From positions 12,772,001 through 12,836,000 of the forward strand of contig OZ022259.1 in assembly GCA_963978905.1 (NCBI GenBank): 64,000 nucleotides of DNA. The letters are read 5' to 3'. Below the pieces are notes generated by a model, which made no database searches, was not told the DNA's origin, and was given only the letters and a program-made list of their open reading frames with translations. Source of the DNA: Trichostrongylus colubriformis. Lineage: Eukaryota; Nematoda; Chromadorea; Rhabditida; Trichostrongylidae. The translations under genes and the position numbers were made by a program. Below, piece by piece: positions 35,520 to 46,883 of the stretch. The first letter of the stretch is position 1. Each line of letters opens with the position of its first letter.

Positions 35520-35790
35520 ATTTCTTTAGTTCCAATGCAGAAATCGAACAACCGGAAGAAGAGCAACTCGTTTGAATTCCCGCCACACGTTCCAACACAA
35601 TATTTGAAGAGCCGTCGGCGGGCAGAGCGCGTTCAAATTTTCCCGCCCAATGTTGATTTACTTCTCGCTCTGCGCTGCTGACCAGGTCACAGCAGTCACC
35701 GCTCCTGAAGTCTTCGTGGCCGAGAGTATATCGTCACGTCGAAATTTCGCTTTGCGGAGTCGCATTCGCGGCGTCATCAGCGCGAGTTTC
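35520..35790 (+). repeat. Dispersed repeat C fused to a family-H end
   Basis: The first 200 bases match 34540-34760. From 35728 the sequence changes to CGTCGAAATTTCGCTTTGCG and CGCATTCGCGGCGTCATCAG, which resembles the end of the family-H MITE at 6030-6080. It looks like two repeats joined by insertion or rearrangement. Confidence 0.55.
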
Positions 35791-36339
35791 CGCAGCCGGT
35801 TTGAACGACTACCACAGTACCAACCTATTCCGCTCATGACGCAACGGACTGGCACTATAGAAGTTTTTTGAAGAGATGCTACTCGAATACGCGTACATTT
35901 TTGGCAATGCCTTGATGGAAAGAGGGAGAGTTCCTTCTCCCATTTTGGCTTACGTAAGGCTAGTCCATAGTGGAGTGTTCCCATCACTGCGATAGCACCT
36001 AGAATATACAGAACTATGTATTTTGAACACATAGCACTCCGAACAATTGAAGCAATAGAAAGGACATGAATACTTTGAATAAAGTAGGAACAGACCCTTA
36101 TTTACAAAAGACAATAACATAACAAGCAGAAGGAACAGTGACAACAGCACGATAACAATCGTATACAGTAAATAATTAACCCGGGCGTAAAATTTAGAGC
36201 GAGTGTAGGCAACGGCACACGGAGAAAACAACTCGCACTAGCCGCGGCCCGCAACGCGTAATTTTGACGTAACTTATACAGCCCTCGTGGCCGCGCCCCT
36301 TCGGACGCTCCATGACATTGAACGTCACTTTGAGAAGCT

Positions 36340-36480
36340 CTATCTCAGCCGGTTGCTTGTTTTCCTTGCGTGAAACTTTGCATGCGGTCCTTAGTAAGCA
36401 AGCACAACATAAATATATAGGTAACGGAAGGACCTTAATTCCAGCGGACGATTCATTTAGCCAAGGTGATTGGGGCAAAA
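36340..36480 (-). repeat. Repeat family D, inverted half-copy
   Basis: Matches the right arm of 26960-27330: GTGAAACTTTGCATGCGG, CAACATAAATATATAGGTAA, then GGACGATTC.TTTA. Non-coding. Confidence 0.55.
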
Positions 36481-36998
36481 AGTAGCCATTGCATATTAAA
36501 GAGAAAATTTGTTGTTGCTTGAAATCGGACCGCGGGATTGTGCTGAAAGTACATCCTGAATAGCTATTAGTTTTCCAACGAGCTGTGCGCAGACGATGTG
36601 TAAAGAAGAGGAATGTCACATTCAGTTCCAGGGATACTTAGGTTGCAGATGTTTTTTTTCTCCGCATAGTATATGTCATTTAGGTTGTAGAAAATGTTTT
36701 GCAGCATTTTTGTAATTTCTTTCTTTTACACATTTACCCTTCATACTAGAATCACATCCCGATAATTGAAAAATAGTTTCTTCATAATCATTTCCTTTAA
36801 CTATACTTAAATCCATTATCACTTATTTATTGGCTTATATTGATATCTAGTAATATTATAATGAATGCTTCAATATATGAAAGTCAAGAACCCGATTTTC
36901 AGATCAAAAGAAAAGCTAAACAAAATAAAATTTGAAATCGCTACCGTGTTGTCGCTGCCACTCCTCGCTCCCTTCTTTGCCTTGGAGCCCAGGATGTA

Positions 36999-37507
36999 CA
37001 GTAGCGCTCAAAAGTCTTCGGCCAAAACTCCTTTGTCATAACTTTTTTTCTACTTGACGAAATTTGACAAAATTTTAATATGTGATGCCTGAACCTATTG
37101 CCAACATTTCCTTCTACTTGAGTGCCACTGTGACACTTTTCATGGTTTTTTACAAGAATTTACTACAAGACCACCCAAAAAAAAGTAAAAGGCTTGTTTA
37201 AGGGGAACGGCTTTCTTCACAAAAACAAAACGAGCAAGCCTCATAGAACATTCATATATTGTAGAAAGACCACGACTTTCGATGGCAGCGGCACAGTGGG
37301 ACGGCATAGCGATGGCACTCCAAAAACAAAAAATTGCATTTAACCATGTAACTTACACCGTTGAGCGCCAAAATAGTATATTAAGTATGCAGTGTCTCCA
37401 AGTACAACATACTAAAATTTCTCTTAGATCGGTGCAGTTGCAAAAAAGTTACAAGTGAAAAACCCCAAGTGAAAGACCATTTCGCCGAAGACTTTTGAGC
37501 GCTACTG
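36999..37507. mobile_element. Tc1-like non-autonomous element, 509 bp
   Basis: Perfect terminal inverted repeats starting CAGTAGCGCTCAAAAGTCTT at both ends, flanked by TA at 36997-36998 and 37508-37509. CAGT ends with TA duplication are typical of the Tc1 group. The interior has no transposase signature that I can read, so it is probably a deletion derivative. Confidence 0.88.
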
Positions 37508-37514
37508 TAGTCAT

Positions 37515-38256
37515 GCGGAGAGCAACCGAAGTCTATTCCGAGTGCCATTTTATTTCCTAGTGCCCGTTTTTCAGTTCCCAAAACAAGAGCCTTTAGAAAC
37601 TTTCAAAAAATTTTGAAAAAAAAGTACCGCAAATATTCCTCTGCTGCTCAAAGACACAGGGAGGGAACGATTTTGGCTAAGGTATAGGTGACGGTGACCC
37701 TCCGCTAGTTACTTTGCACACACAACGCCTTGCCAGGATGTCGAGTGTGGATTCATTGGGTTTCTTATTACTACATATAAACACTTATCACTCTTTCACT
37801 CATTTTCGCTTTCATGGCAACTCGCTATCTCAAAACTACGGCCGTTGAAGAATGGTTCACAACCTCTGTTATCAATATGTTCAGGCACATTCCTTTTGTT
37901 CGCAGTTTCATGAAAAATCAGATAATCAAGCAGTAAATGATCGACTTTTTGATATGCGCCATGCATTTGACTGCCACTCAGAATTTTAATTTCATATTCT
38001 GACAATCAGAGACCGCGGAAGACCTGTGCAAACGCATGTAGTGTCGGTTTTTGTTTTCACAGGTGACTACGGTAGCAAGTCACGGGTCAGAAGAACTTAT
38101 AAGTTTGCAGAACTCAGCCAGAGAAAGCAAGATCCATGAAAAAGAGAGCCAGTCGTTGGAACGACGGATGTTTCAGAATAAATAACCATTTTAGGGGATG
38201 AAAGACTCGGTTGGTGAAGAAAGAAGCAAAAAAGAAGAGAGAAAGTGAGATAGTTA
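37515..38256. other. Intergenic, no supported gene
   Basis: AT-rich with short frames. Nothing recognised between the Tc1-like element and the mariner. Confidence 0.3.
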
Positions 38257-38258
38257 TA

Positions 38259-39147
38259 TTAGGTTGTCCCAAAAGTTTTGTAGGATTTTTTTTCGATCAT
38301 CACTTACTTTTTTTCGTCCAACAAATAGCAATTAGACAACAACGTATTGACCATTGTGATCGGCACCCTCTGCCACTTTACAGGAAAATCGTCGATTCCC
38401 TTCTCCCAGAACTCTAGGTTCTGAGAGTCGAAGAAGTCAGCGATCGCCTTCGCAAGCAAGTCATAATCAACGAATTTTCTCTTGGCCAGGAAGGATTCGA
38501 GAGGATGGGTAAGGTGGTAGCCAGAAGGGGCAATGTCTGGAGAGTATGGTGGGTGGGGCAGCACATCCCAGCCGAGCTCCTATAACTTGGCCTGGGTACT
38601 TTTCGCGAAATGGGAGCAAAATGGGAGCGGGCGTCGTCATGAAGAAGGGTGACCGTGGACCTTTTCCGGCACTTTCTCGAACAGCGACGGCGAGCTGCTG
38701 GAGCTGGTGGGTGCATACGGTAGCGGTGACTGTCTCGCCTTGTACCAGCATCTCGCGGAGAAGCATTCCTTCCGCGTCCCAAAACCAGCACAGTCCCAAG
38801 CGTGGTTTGTCTTTCATGTCAATCTCGTCGTTGCTGAAGCTGATGAACCAGCAGCGCACGGTCACGTAGCTCACACAACCCTTGCCCAATGCAGCGCTGA
38901 TGGAGTGGCAAGCTTCCGTCGTTTTGGTGCCGCAAGACCGCTCATAATAGATGACACCGCGAGTTGGGTGGCTATCGACAACGGGCATTGTAGCTCTCTC
39001 CACGGGATGTGGTGGGACAATATATATTTTCCTAGGAAGCTTAGGGAACGTTCTACCATCTTCGTGAACCGCCTGGACCTGCCTCGAAGTGAACAAGGGT
39101 TACTGATTTTTTTGGAAAAATACTACAAGACTTTTGGGACAACCTAA
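38259..39147 (-). mobile_element. Mariner element, family A, with internal deletion
   Basis: Both ends read TTAGGTTGTCCCAAAAG inward and are flanked by TA (38257-38258, 39148-39149). The minus strand codes for transposase pieces: the N-terminal region (YYERSCGTKTTEACHSISAA to DMKDKPRLG) is joined directly to the later catalytic region (FWDAEGMLLREMLVQGET, LLHDDARSH, LPHPPYSPDIAPS). Compared with 46884-48089, the stretch carrying the first catalytic aspartate is missing, so roughly 390 bp were deleted. Frame breaks occur as well. Hookworms are known to carry mariner elements (bandit); identity with it was not tested. Confidence 0.92.
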
Positions 39148-39149
39148 TA

Positions 39150-39780
39150 GAAGCGGCGAGTATTGCCGGATAAACAAATAAATAAACCTAAATCGCTTCC
39201 TGTGTAAATTTTTCAACATATTTTAGCTAAGAGCGCTTGAAATGACGGTATTTTCGAATGGTGCAGTCTCGAAATTCAGCACATGCTACGGTATGTTGAC
39301 ATTCCTCACGGTATCCGGTCAAGAACGAAATGAAATGAAAGGAAACCCGTCAGTGGAGGAGAAAGCGAGCGAAATGACTAAACGATGATTGGAAGTGAAC
39401 GGTCATGTCAAATACCCCTAAGACGAGCTGACATTTTAGCAATTTCGAGAAGGTCGAAGCAAAAGCGGTTATGTTACGTCACAATAGAGTTAATTCCTGT
39501 AGTTTAACCATCTAATCTTCACTAATGAAGTGATGGATGCGACAGAAAGATTGTTTTGAGAGAAAAAACGACGTTATCAGGGGAATATCAGATGTGGAAG
39601 AAATGACAGAAATCTTACCTGGCCCTTCGGAAGGAGAGGAGTAAATGTCCTAGGACACTGCATTTGTTCGGAGGTAGGATAGCAGGAAATGAGGTGGGTT
39701 GTAATGTCGTGAGCAGGAGAAAAGGAAAGCGTTAGAAGTGAAAAATACAAGCAAGGGATCAACTAGTTTAGTCACTTTGT
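39150..39780. other. Intergenic, no supported gene
   Basis: No exon-like structure or repeat match was found. Confidence 0.3.
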
Positions 39781-40400
39781 CTTCGCTCTATTCCCGCCCT
39801 TTTTTCCAGTGCACGTGGGGTCGCAAAGATTTTCTTTGAGGGCAGCATTAGGTGAAAGTCGGACGAAAAGTAAAATAAGTAGTGAATGTGAAAGTCGAGA
39901 TGCCCAGTAACAGGATAGTGAAGAAACAACGGATGGAATTGGCCAAAACCCCAAAAAATAGACCCCCAACGGGAGTCTTATCACAATCTAGCAGTGACTT
40001 TGAGTCGCGTTGCCACGCACCCGCTGGGAGAGTAGCTGCGAGGGCGGGACAATGTTTGCAGCCGGTTGAATAAGCAAACAGGCGTGAAAGGGAAGAAGCG
40101 ATGAGGCTGGGATTTGCGTTACTATTTCTCGTGTTTTCCGTCGCTTCATTTCGTTCTTTTTCTACTGTAACACTGCAAACAGGACACTCCCAGGGGTCAA
40201 CAGGGCAGTCCCAGGGCGCTCCAGTACGCCCTTCTCCTCCAAAGAGACCGAATACGACCCTTCCGGAGAGCAATCCTCTTTCATATTCTACAATTATACA
40301 AATAGTCCACAATGCCAAATTCACCCCTTCTGCTAACTTTAAGACGAGATGGTCATGTCAACCCCCGATGACAAGTCCTCAAAAAGACACCGTGAGGTGG
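39780..40400. repeat. Composite of two dispersed repeats
   Basis: 39840-39955 is the reverse complement of 51475-51570 (GGCCAATTCCATCCGTTGCT through CTTTTCGTCCGACTTT). 39990-40345 then matches the 3' half of the GCACC-ended family (GCGAGGGCGGGACAA, CTACTGTAACACTGC, TTTCATATTCTA, TTCACCCCTTC). It has an extra GC-rich insert at 40180-40275. The composite suggests nested insertion. Confidence 0.5.
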
Positions 40401-40539
40401 CAGTTTTGGCCTAGGTAAGACCTACCGTAACGCTTGCAGTTAGCTATGTTGCAGACATTGCACACCCAACATTGCTAAAAATGAATTGAATGGAATTTTT
40501 TTCTTCACGAACGCGTCTTTTCCTACATTACCCCATTCA

Positions 40540-40830
40540 CTGTTTCACTTGATTGCTGCAGTTGTTTTTCCACTCAATTCACGTCATCATCAATGAATGA
40601 AATACGCCATACGAGACAACAAATGACATCTCCGCTAGCAAGCAACTCGGAAAGGGATGTCGCAGTTTGAGGAGGTGCGCGGAGGATGAGAATTTAGACC
40701 ACAACCCTCGCTTTTTTGAATTCGGGTTTATCGATTATCGCTTCTAACCTCCAATGTTTATTTCAAAACGATCATTTCTTCCCATCTTGCACTTTCTCCC
40801 GAATTCTTCCGGTTTCTTTGAGTTTAATGC
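40540..40830 (+). repeat. Dispersed repeat R, copy
   Basis: It contains CATCATCAATGAATGAAATA, CATACGAGACAACAAATG, CAACTCGGAAAG, CGATTATCGCTTCTAAC and TTCCGGTTTCTTTGAG in the family order. Confidence 0.65.
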
Positions 40831-41049
40831 AAGAAAGAGTCAATGACATTCTTTGATGTATGTAGGATGAAACCTGTAAGTCATGTGTTGACTCCTCCTG
40901 CATTTTTTTATATTTCAAAGCAGAACTAGTCTTGAAAGGAAAGCGCACAGTTTTTTTTTTCGAGCAGATGTGCGTGCAGTGCAATTTGAAGACGGCTGAT
41001 TTTATCGCAAAGGAGGGCGTGGGCGATTCTATGGCGATGAAAGCAAACA

Positions 41050-42140
41050 TCTAGAACTTCACTCATATTCAGTAGGCATTCAAGAGCCTCACATATTATA
41101 GGAGCCCCGGAGGCTTTGATGAAATGACCAGATTCTGCTATTAGTAGAATCGGTCTCGTTAATCGTTTCCCCTGTGCACTTTGCGTTACGAATTCTAGAT
41201 GATGTGGATGACAGAGGACAGCATCGGATTAGTGCAAGAAGTACTTATCGGTAGAAATTCAGCCCTAGGCTGAGTCTTAGCAGTGATTTACTGCCGTAGG
41301 GGTGAGTAATGTGCATGCTTTGCATGGCTTACTTGCGGTTAATCGGGCTGCCCTAGAGTAATCTCTTTTCGGCTTCACATGTTGCAAACCACTTCAAGGA
41401 AGAAGCCAACGGAGGGAAGAGCGGTAAAGTCGCACCGTCGAATAGAAGAAGTGAATTGGTGAATGTGCTTATATGGTTTGGCAAAAAGTTTCCATGATTC
41501 GATAAAAAGTGAAAGATTCACAGGACGATAAGCAGCTATCAAGCTAACAGACTTAAACACGGCATCAGGAATGTAGATGGTGGAGTCAATGGAAGTGATA
41601 GGGGACATTCGGACGAAATGCAAATGAAGTGGTGAACATGAAAGTCAAGCTATTCACCAACATAACTAAAAAGAAAATATGGAAAAAATGACAAAAAACC
41701 CGTACGATAGGACCTCTTTCCATTGTTGATTCTCGACGCGGACCACCTTCCGTCAAGACACGAGTAGTCCGGACGAGTTTTTCATAGGCATGACGCTATG
41801 TAATCAATGCGCATAAACAGAGTAGAAACTATGCAACAATTCAACAGACATTCCATTGTTAATCGTGAACGAGCGAAGGCAGCGAGAAGATAGAGATGAG
41901 AAAATCTTCACAGCCCTACGAGTAACTACCAGAAATCGAAAACATTGAAAACGATTAACAGCTGTTCCAAAAGAGCCTACGACATGCCTGTTTACGAGAG
42001 CGTGGCGATATATCTCCAATTCTGCCGCGGATCCTTGACCACACCCACCGCGGCAGGAATTTCGCCACAAATAAGCTTCTTAATGAGTGTCGATGAGATT
42101 TTTTTAAGTGATTTCTCAATAACCACATTAATCGGTAGGG
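41050..42140. other. Intergenic, no supported gene
   Basis: A short block at 41600-41640 (GGACATTCGGACGAAATGCA) weakly resembles repeat DNA near 39850. Otherwise nothing was recognised. Confidence 0.3.
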
Positions 42141-42141
42141 G

Positions 42142-42395
42142 TCTATTGGTCGAGTTTTCGCGCGGTCGCCCGTGGCGAGTGCGAGTTGTTCGTAGCTTTA
42201 TCCGTTAAACAGCAACAACCACAACATATAAGAACTTCCGAAGCTTCCAACCTGCAATCTGCGGAAGTCCCTTACGATGCCAGCCCACTGCATACTGAGC
42301 GAAATCCCAACCGAACGCAGCAAGTCGTGCTGACGCGCCGCGAGTGCCACCGCGAAGCGAAAATGCCATCAATCGACCCCCACCCACATTACCCC
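42142..42395. mobile_element. MITE-like element, family H, copy 3
   Basis: Ends GGTCGAGTTTTCGCGCGG and the inverted CCGCGAAGCGAAAATGCC, with GTGGCGAGTGCGAG and GCCGCGAGTGCCAC just inside, match the family at 2992-3252 and 6018-6303. Non-coding. Confidence 0.55.
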
Positions 42396-42459
42396 TATTA
42401 CTGCCTGGTATCGCTTTAAAATCAATGGCACGTCGAGCGTTCAAACGACTTGGCACTTT

Positions 42460-43850
42460 CCACTCCTAATTGGTTGTTCCTCCCTTTTTACAGGTGGGGT
42501 ATATTTGATAATTAATACACCGGTTAACACCTCCCACATGCTGAAAACAAACACATTCAAACGCTTTCGAACGCGAAAACGTAAATTCACGACTTCCACA
42601 ATAGGAAGTTATCCTCAATCACGTGTGGAGCCTTACCAACAACTAACATCACTTTTTAGCATCATTTTGCCGATCTGAATTCAGATTTGCATTACTTTTT
42701 ATACGGTACAAAGTGCATGGGCTGTCAACTACCTTGAAGGGATTTGTGGGTGGACGAGTAGTGATGAGCCACACATCAAACCCTCTGTCCCCATCACCCG
42801 GATGTGAGAAAAAACGTTTTTAGAAGCTGTAGGGAATGGAATCCATACTGTGGAGTAGCCGAGATAAGGAAAAAAAAAGCATTGAGTAATAATGGCCTTG
42901 AACGGTATCTGAAAGTTCATGAGCTGCGATCCTGACGCGCGTGCGGCCTCGCTAGATAAACACAGTGAGCTCCAATGCAAAAACACAAATGTTGGATTCG
43001 CAATCTATTCCAGAGCGGAGTTTTTTGGATCGGGATTCATCGTTTAGTGTATACGTTAATAAACGCATCAGAAATCGATTTTGCCTCTTGAAAAGGAATT
43101 ATATGTGCTACAAACTTTTATGATTTGTGGCCACTACTACAAAATTGTACATGTGGGTAGATGAAGCATAAGCATCAATCAGAGATTGAAGTTCAAAAGA
43201 GGGATAAGAAAAAACTGAAGTGAAATTTCTGTTTTTGCCATAAGGTTGATAAAGAGCGGAAAAGTTCTATAGTATATTCTCAAAGGTAGTGATAGGGGCA
43301 ATTCGGGTCGTATATGGAAAGATTATCAAACGTAAAGGTAGACGTGCTCAATAGTACGGCAGTGAATAAAAAATGCAATGAAACGGTCAAAGACTCGAGA
43401 AAAAAACCCCAGCCGCCGTTTATTGTCAAAAGGGGCGGGCTGGAATAGAACAGCTGGCGGCGTTAAAGAAACCGGCTCTCACAAGGTTCTGAGACACTCC
43501 TTTCCACCGGAAATTTCGCCAAGTCTGGTCTTCTTTGACCCGTGCTTTCATCTGCGTGACCCACTTCAGGAGTTCTCAATAGGGAGTTCACTGTCACTGT
43601 CGTTAAGTCTGATCTCCCAGGATGATCAGGATTTAGGCACTCGACCTACAACACGATTCGAAAGAAATTCTCGCGAGGGATATATGTTAGTACATTACCA
43701 CACATAAACGATGATCACAGAGATTACAATTATCACCTCTCAAAATCATTAAATTGCATACAGTACGTATTTGAGCAGAACTCAGGATTCACCATAAGAT
43801 TTCTCTTGTTCTGTCGCAGATATGGAGAATTCAAAAGCTCTACAATCCAT
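42460..43850. other. Intergenic, no supported gene
   Basis: Short frames only. The 109-codon plus-strand frame at 43378-43707 has no splice context or recognisable motif. Confidence 0.25.
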
Positions 43851-44035
43851 TTCATATTCCGCCAAACCAATTTTCAACAGTTGTTGAAGGGAAGGAGAGC
43901 AACCCGAAGTATTCCCCCCGACATAGATTTGTTTCCCACACTTGCGTCATTGATCATGTGACCGCCGCCATTTTGATCCTGGAGCACTCGCGGTCCCCTC
44001 CACTTCCTCGAATCCCCGCCCACGTGACCGAAAAC
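43850..44035 (+). repeat. Dispersed repeat C, plus-strand copy
   Basis: CCGCCAAACCAATTTTCAAC, CAGTTGTTGAAGG, TGATCATGTGACCGCCGCCA and CCCCGCCCACGTGACCG correspond to the inverted copy at 30140-30365. Confidence 0.55.
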
Positions 44036-44574
44036 ATAGATTCATACTCGTATTCATATATGAAAACTGGAAAAAATTTAGGAAGGTGGTTTCTCAGAGG
44101 GTGAAGAATCAAATCAAAAATATATTTAAATCAGCTTGCCGTAATCACGATTTCCATGGGCTCATCGCTCGCGTTGGAGTACAGGCGACACTCGTGAAGA
44201 AGGAGCCATTGAAGGCATTCTCGAAAAATCGAAAATCGGGGTTTTATGGAAGACGTAAAGATTGGAACAGTCAAAATAAATTGCTAAATTATAGCGGGTA
44301 CCCACTCTATGGAATATACCCACAAAAGATCCTGGAGACTTCCAGAAAAAATAGGAAATGTCGCAGAAATTATTCTGCAACCTGATATTACTGAGAGGGC
44401 TGTAGTTCACGACGTAAACAACAACAACAACAATTTCTTTAACTTTATCAAAGGCCAGCTGTTGACCTCTGATTCCGCTCCAAAATGTTGATGAATATTT
44501 CATCAATGGTCGCTAGATTTCCAAGGTGAAAGATCAGTGGCCAAAGTTCCACGAGCTGATCTATTAGAGAAATA

Positions 44575-45612
44575 TTGGGTCATTCCATAAGTAATGTCGT
44601 TTTTTTTCAAGCATAACTTTTTCCTATGAAATCACAAGTTTTTGCAGCATGCCATATATTATTTGAAGGAGGTTTTTCTGCTCTACAAGATGACATATTT
44701 GGTTTCTGAGTATGTTAGATTGGGGTCGAAGTTTAAGCTGGGAAAGAGGTAGGTCCAGCCAACAAAAATTGGCCAAACCGGCAATCAACTGGAACACTAT
44801 ATTTCACTTGAGGAAAATCAACCAGTCATGTGTCGCATACTTGGTCCTGACCTCTTCTGCAATTTTCAGTATTTGGTTGATCTAGAAGTCGTGTCGTTCT
44901 TTTTCTAAAATCTTTTTTTCGAAAGCACCCACACTTATTCAAAATCGATTTTTTTCTTTCAAACTTCTTGCTTGAAGTTGTTCTATGAACTACTTCGGAG
45001 AACTTTTCCTACTGTATCGAAAACATCTTTCTAGTTTGTTCTGAAGGTGCGATTCAGATTGAATTTTAATACCGTGTGATCGAGGTCCAGTTGACATTTT
45101 TCACAATTTCTTTTTTCCATGAGAAAGCTTGGATTTCCGGTCAGTGGTATTTCCCTGTTCCCACCCTCCACCTGTACTTAACATTTCACCACTCTTTCAA
45201 CTGATTGGTTGAGAAAATTTCCTTGCTTTTGTTAGAAGAAATTGTCTAAAATCACCGAGTTGTGGCGGAAAAACTAAATGTGGAAAAAGAGAGACGTGAC
45301 TTTTTAAGCAACGGACTGGTGGGACTTGCAGGAGAGGTCGGGGCTAAATACGTCACACATGATTGGTTGGTTTTTCTCAAGTAAAATATAGTGTTTTAAT
45401 TGATTGCCGGTTTGGCCAATTTTTGTCTGCTGGAGCTACCTCTTCGCCAGCCTAAATGTCGGCGCCATTCTAACATACTCACAAACTGAAAATGTCATTT
45501 TGTAGAGCAGAAAGTTCTCTTCCGAATGATATATGATATGCTGCAAAAACTTGAGTTTTTATGGCAAAAATTTTCGCTTGAAAAAAACGACACTACTTAT
45601 GGAATGACCCAA
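44575..45612. mobile_element. Long palindromic mariner-type element, 1,038 bp
   Basis: It starts TTGGGTCATTCCATAAGTAA and ends in the inverted copy, flanked by TA (44573-44574, 45613-45614). The inverted arms are at least 260 bp long and stay alignable to about 44880 on the left and 45310 on the right. Shared blocks include a TTTTTGCAGCATG-type block and ATTGGCCAAACCGGCAATCA. No transposase motif was found. The ends suit the Tc1/mariner superfamily. A transcript would fold into a very long hairpin. Confidence 0.88.
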
Positions 45613-45614
45613 TA

Positions 45615-46190
45615 GATGATAGAAAAGGTTCATCAAAAAGGAAATGGTGAGAATTGTAGGAGGTGTTTACTTTGAAGGAGCTAGGAAGAAGCATGAAATT
45701 GTACAGAATGAAAAAGAACTATCCAGCCCCGATTCCATTAAATCGTACTCAGTGACCCGTGAAGATCTCGTTAGTGATTCACGGCGAAGGGCTTGCACGC
45801 ACTTTTCCGTCGCAACTTTCTGAATGGCGTCTTTAAATTAGGGCAAAAACATTACGTGCAGACGATATTTCATCACCACAGTAAATTTCCCGTAATTGCT
45901 CCAACGAAAAAGGACAGGGCATGTTCACCTCACACGGGCGCACAGTAATAAATTCAATTTAAAAGAGTAGAAATGATCGCTTCACGGCAAAATCATGCAG
46001 GATATTGTTATACGTTTATACCAGGAGCTCGATATTGGATTGGAAAAGACTTGTTGTTCCAATTTATGTTAAACCAAGGGTAAAGGAAGTGCAGCTATTC
46101 ATATAGATAGAAATATAGAAATACAGATACACGAGATAATATTTAACAAGATTATTGATTTTATTTTTATTAACAAGATAATACATTAAT
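45615..46190. other. Intergenic, no supported gene
   Basis: AT-rich sequence between two TA-flanked elements, with short frames only. Confidence 0.3.
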
Positions 46191-46193
46191 GTA

Positions 46194-46881
46194 TTAGGTC
46201 TATGCAGAATAAATGGCCAAAACGGACTACTTTTTTCAAAACGCCATAACTTCGCTCAGACACAACTTTATTTGTCGAAGTAAAAACCATTCGAATTTAC
46301 ACAACCTTGCCAACGATCTGGTAAAGAAAATATGCCATCACGATCAAATTCAGGATTGCGAAAATTAATGAAGTCAACGATGGCATTTTCAACATGCATC
46401 GTTTCGGCGAACTCCTTCTGACCCAGGTTTGCATCGAGAACCGGAAAAAAGTGGTAATTCGTCAGAGATAGGTCTGAGGAATAAGGGGGGGGGGTGAGGG
46501 AGAGTCTCGATCAGTTTCTGCCGGGTGACTTGCGAACTGTGGGGTTTTGCGTTGTTTTGCGCACGCAGTAAAAAAATGATGCAGTTAGGCATCGAGCCTC
46601 TCCCTCACCCCCCTTATTCCCCAGACCTATCCCTGACGGATTACCACTTTTTCCGGGTTCCCGATGCAAACCTGCGGCAGAAAAATTATGCACGGTAAAA
46701 ATGCCATTCTTGACTTTATTGATTCTCGCAATCCAGAATTTGATCGTGATGGTATATTTTTCTTACCAGATCGTTGGCGAGGTTGTGTAGATTCGAATGG
46801 TTCTTATTTCGACAAATAAAGTTGTGTCTGAGCGAAGTTATGGCCAATTACGTTTCGGCCATTTATTCTGCATAAACCTAA
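46194..46881. mobile_element. Palindromic mariner derivative made of two inverted transposase ends
   Basis: Both ends read TTAGG/TTTATGCAG-type and continue inward through AGAATAAATGGCC. TA flanks lie at 46192-46193 and 46882-46883. The left arm (46194-46515) and right arm (46590-46881) are imperfect inverted copies. Each encodes, pointing outward to its own end, the C-terminal part of a mariner transposase around an LPHPP motif and a readable DYHFF-like site. The short centre holds a QVTRQKLIET block. The element lacks the 5' half of a mariner and carries the 3' end twice. Confidence 0.85.
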
Positions 46882-46883
46882 TA

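Noticed and set aside
35950..36231. Hydrophobic minus-strand frame resembling membrane segments
   Set aside because: Biased AT-rich composition, no exon boundaries and no receptor-like motifs.
38546..39147. Long plus-strand frames over the mariner at 38259-39147
   Set aside because: They are antisense shadows of the transposase on the minus strand.
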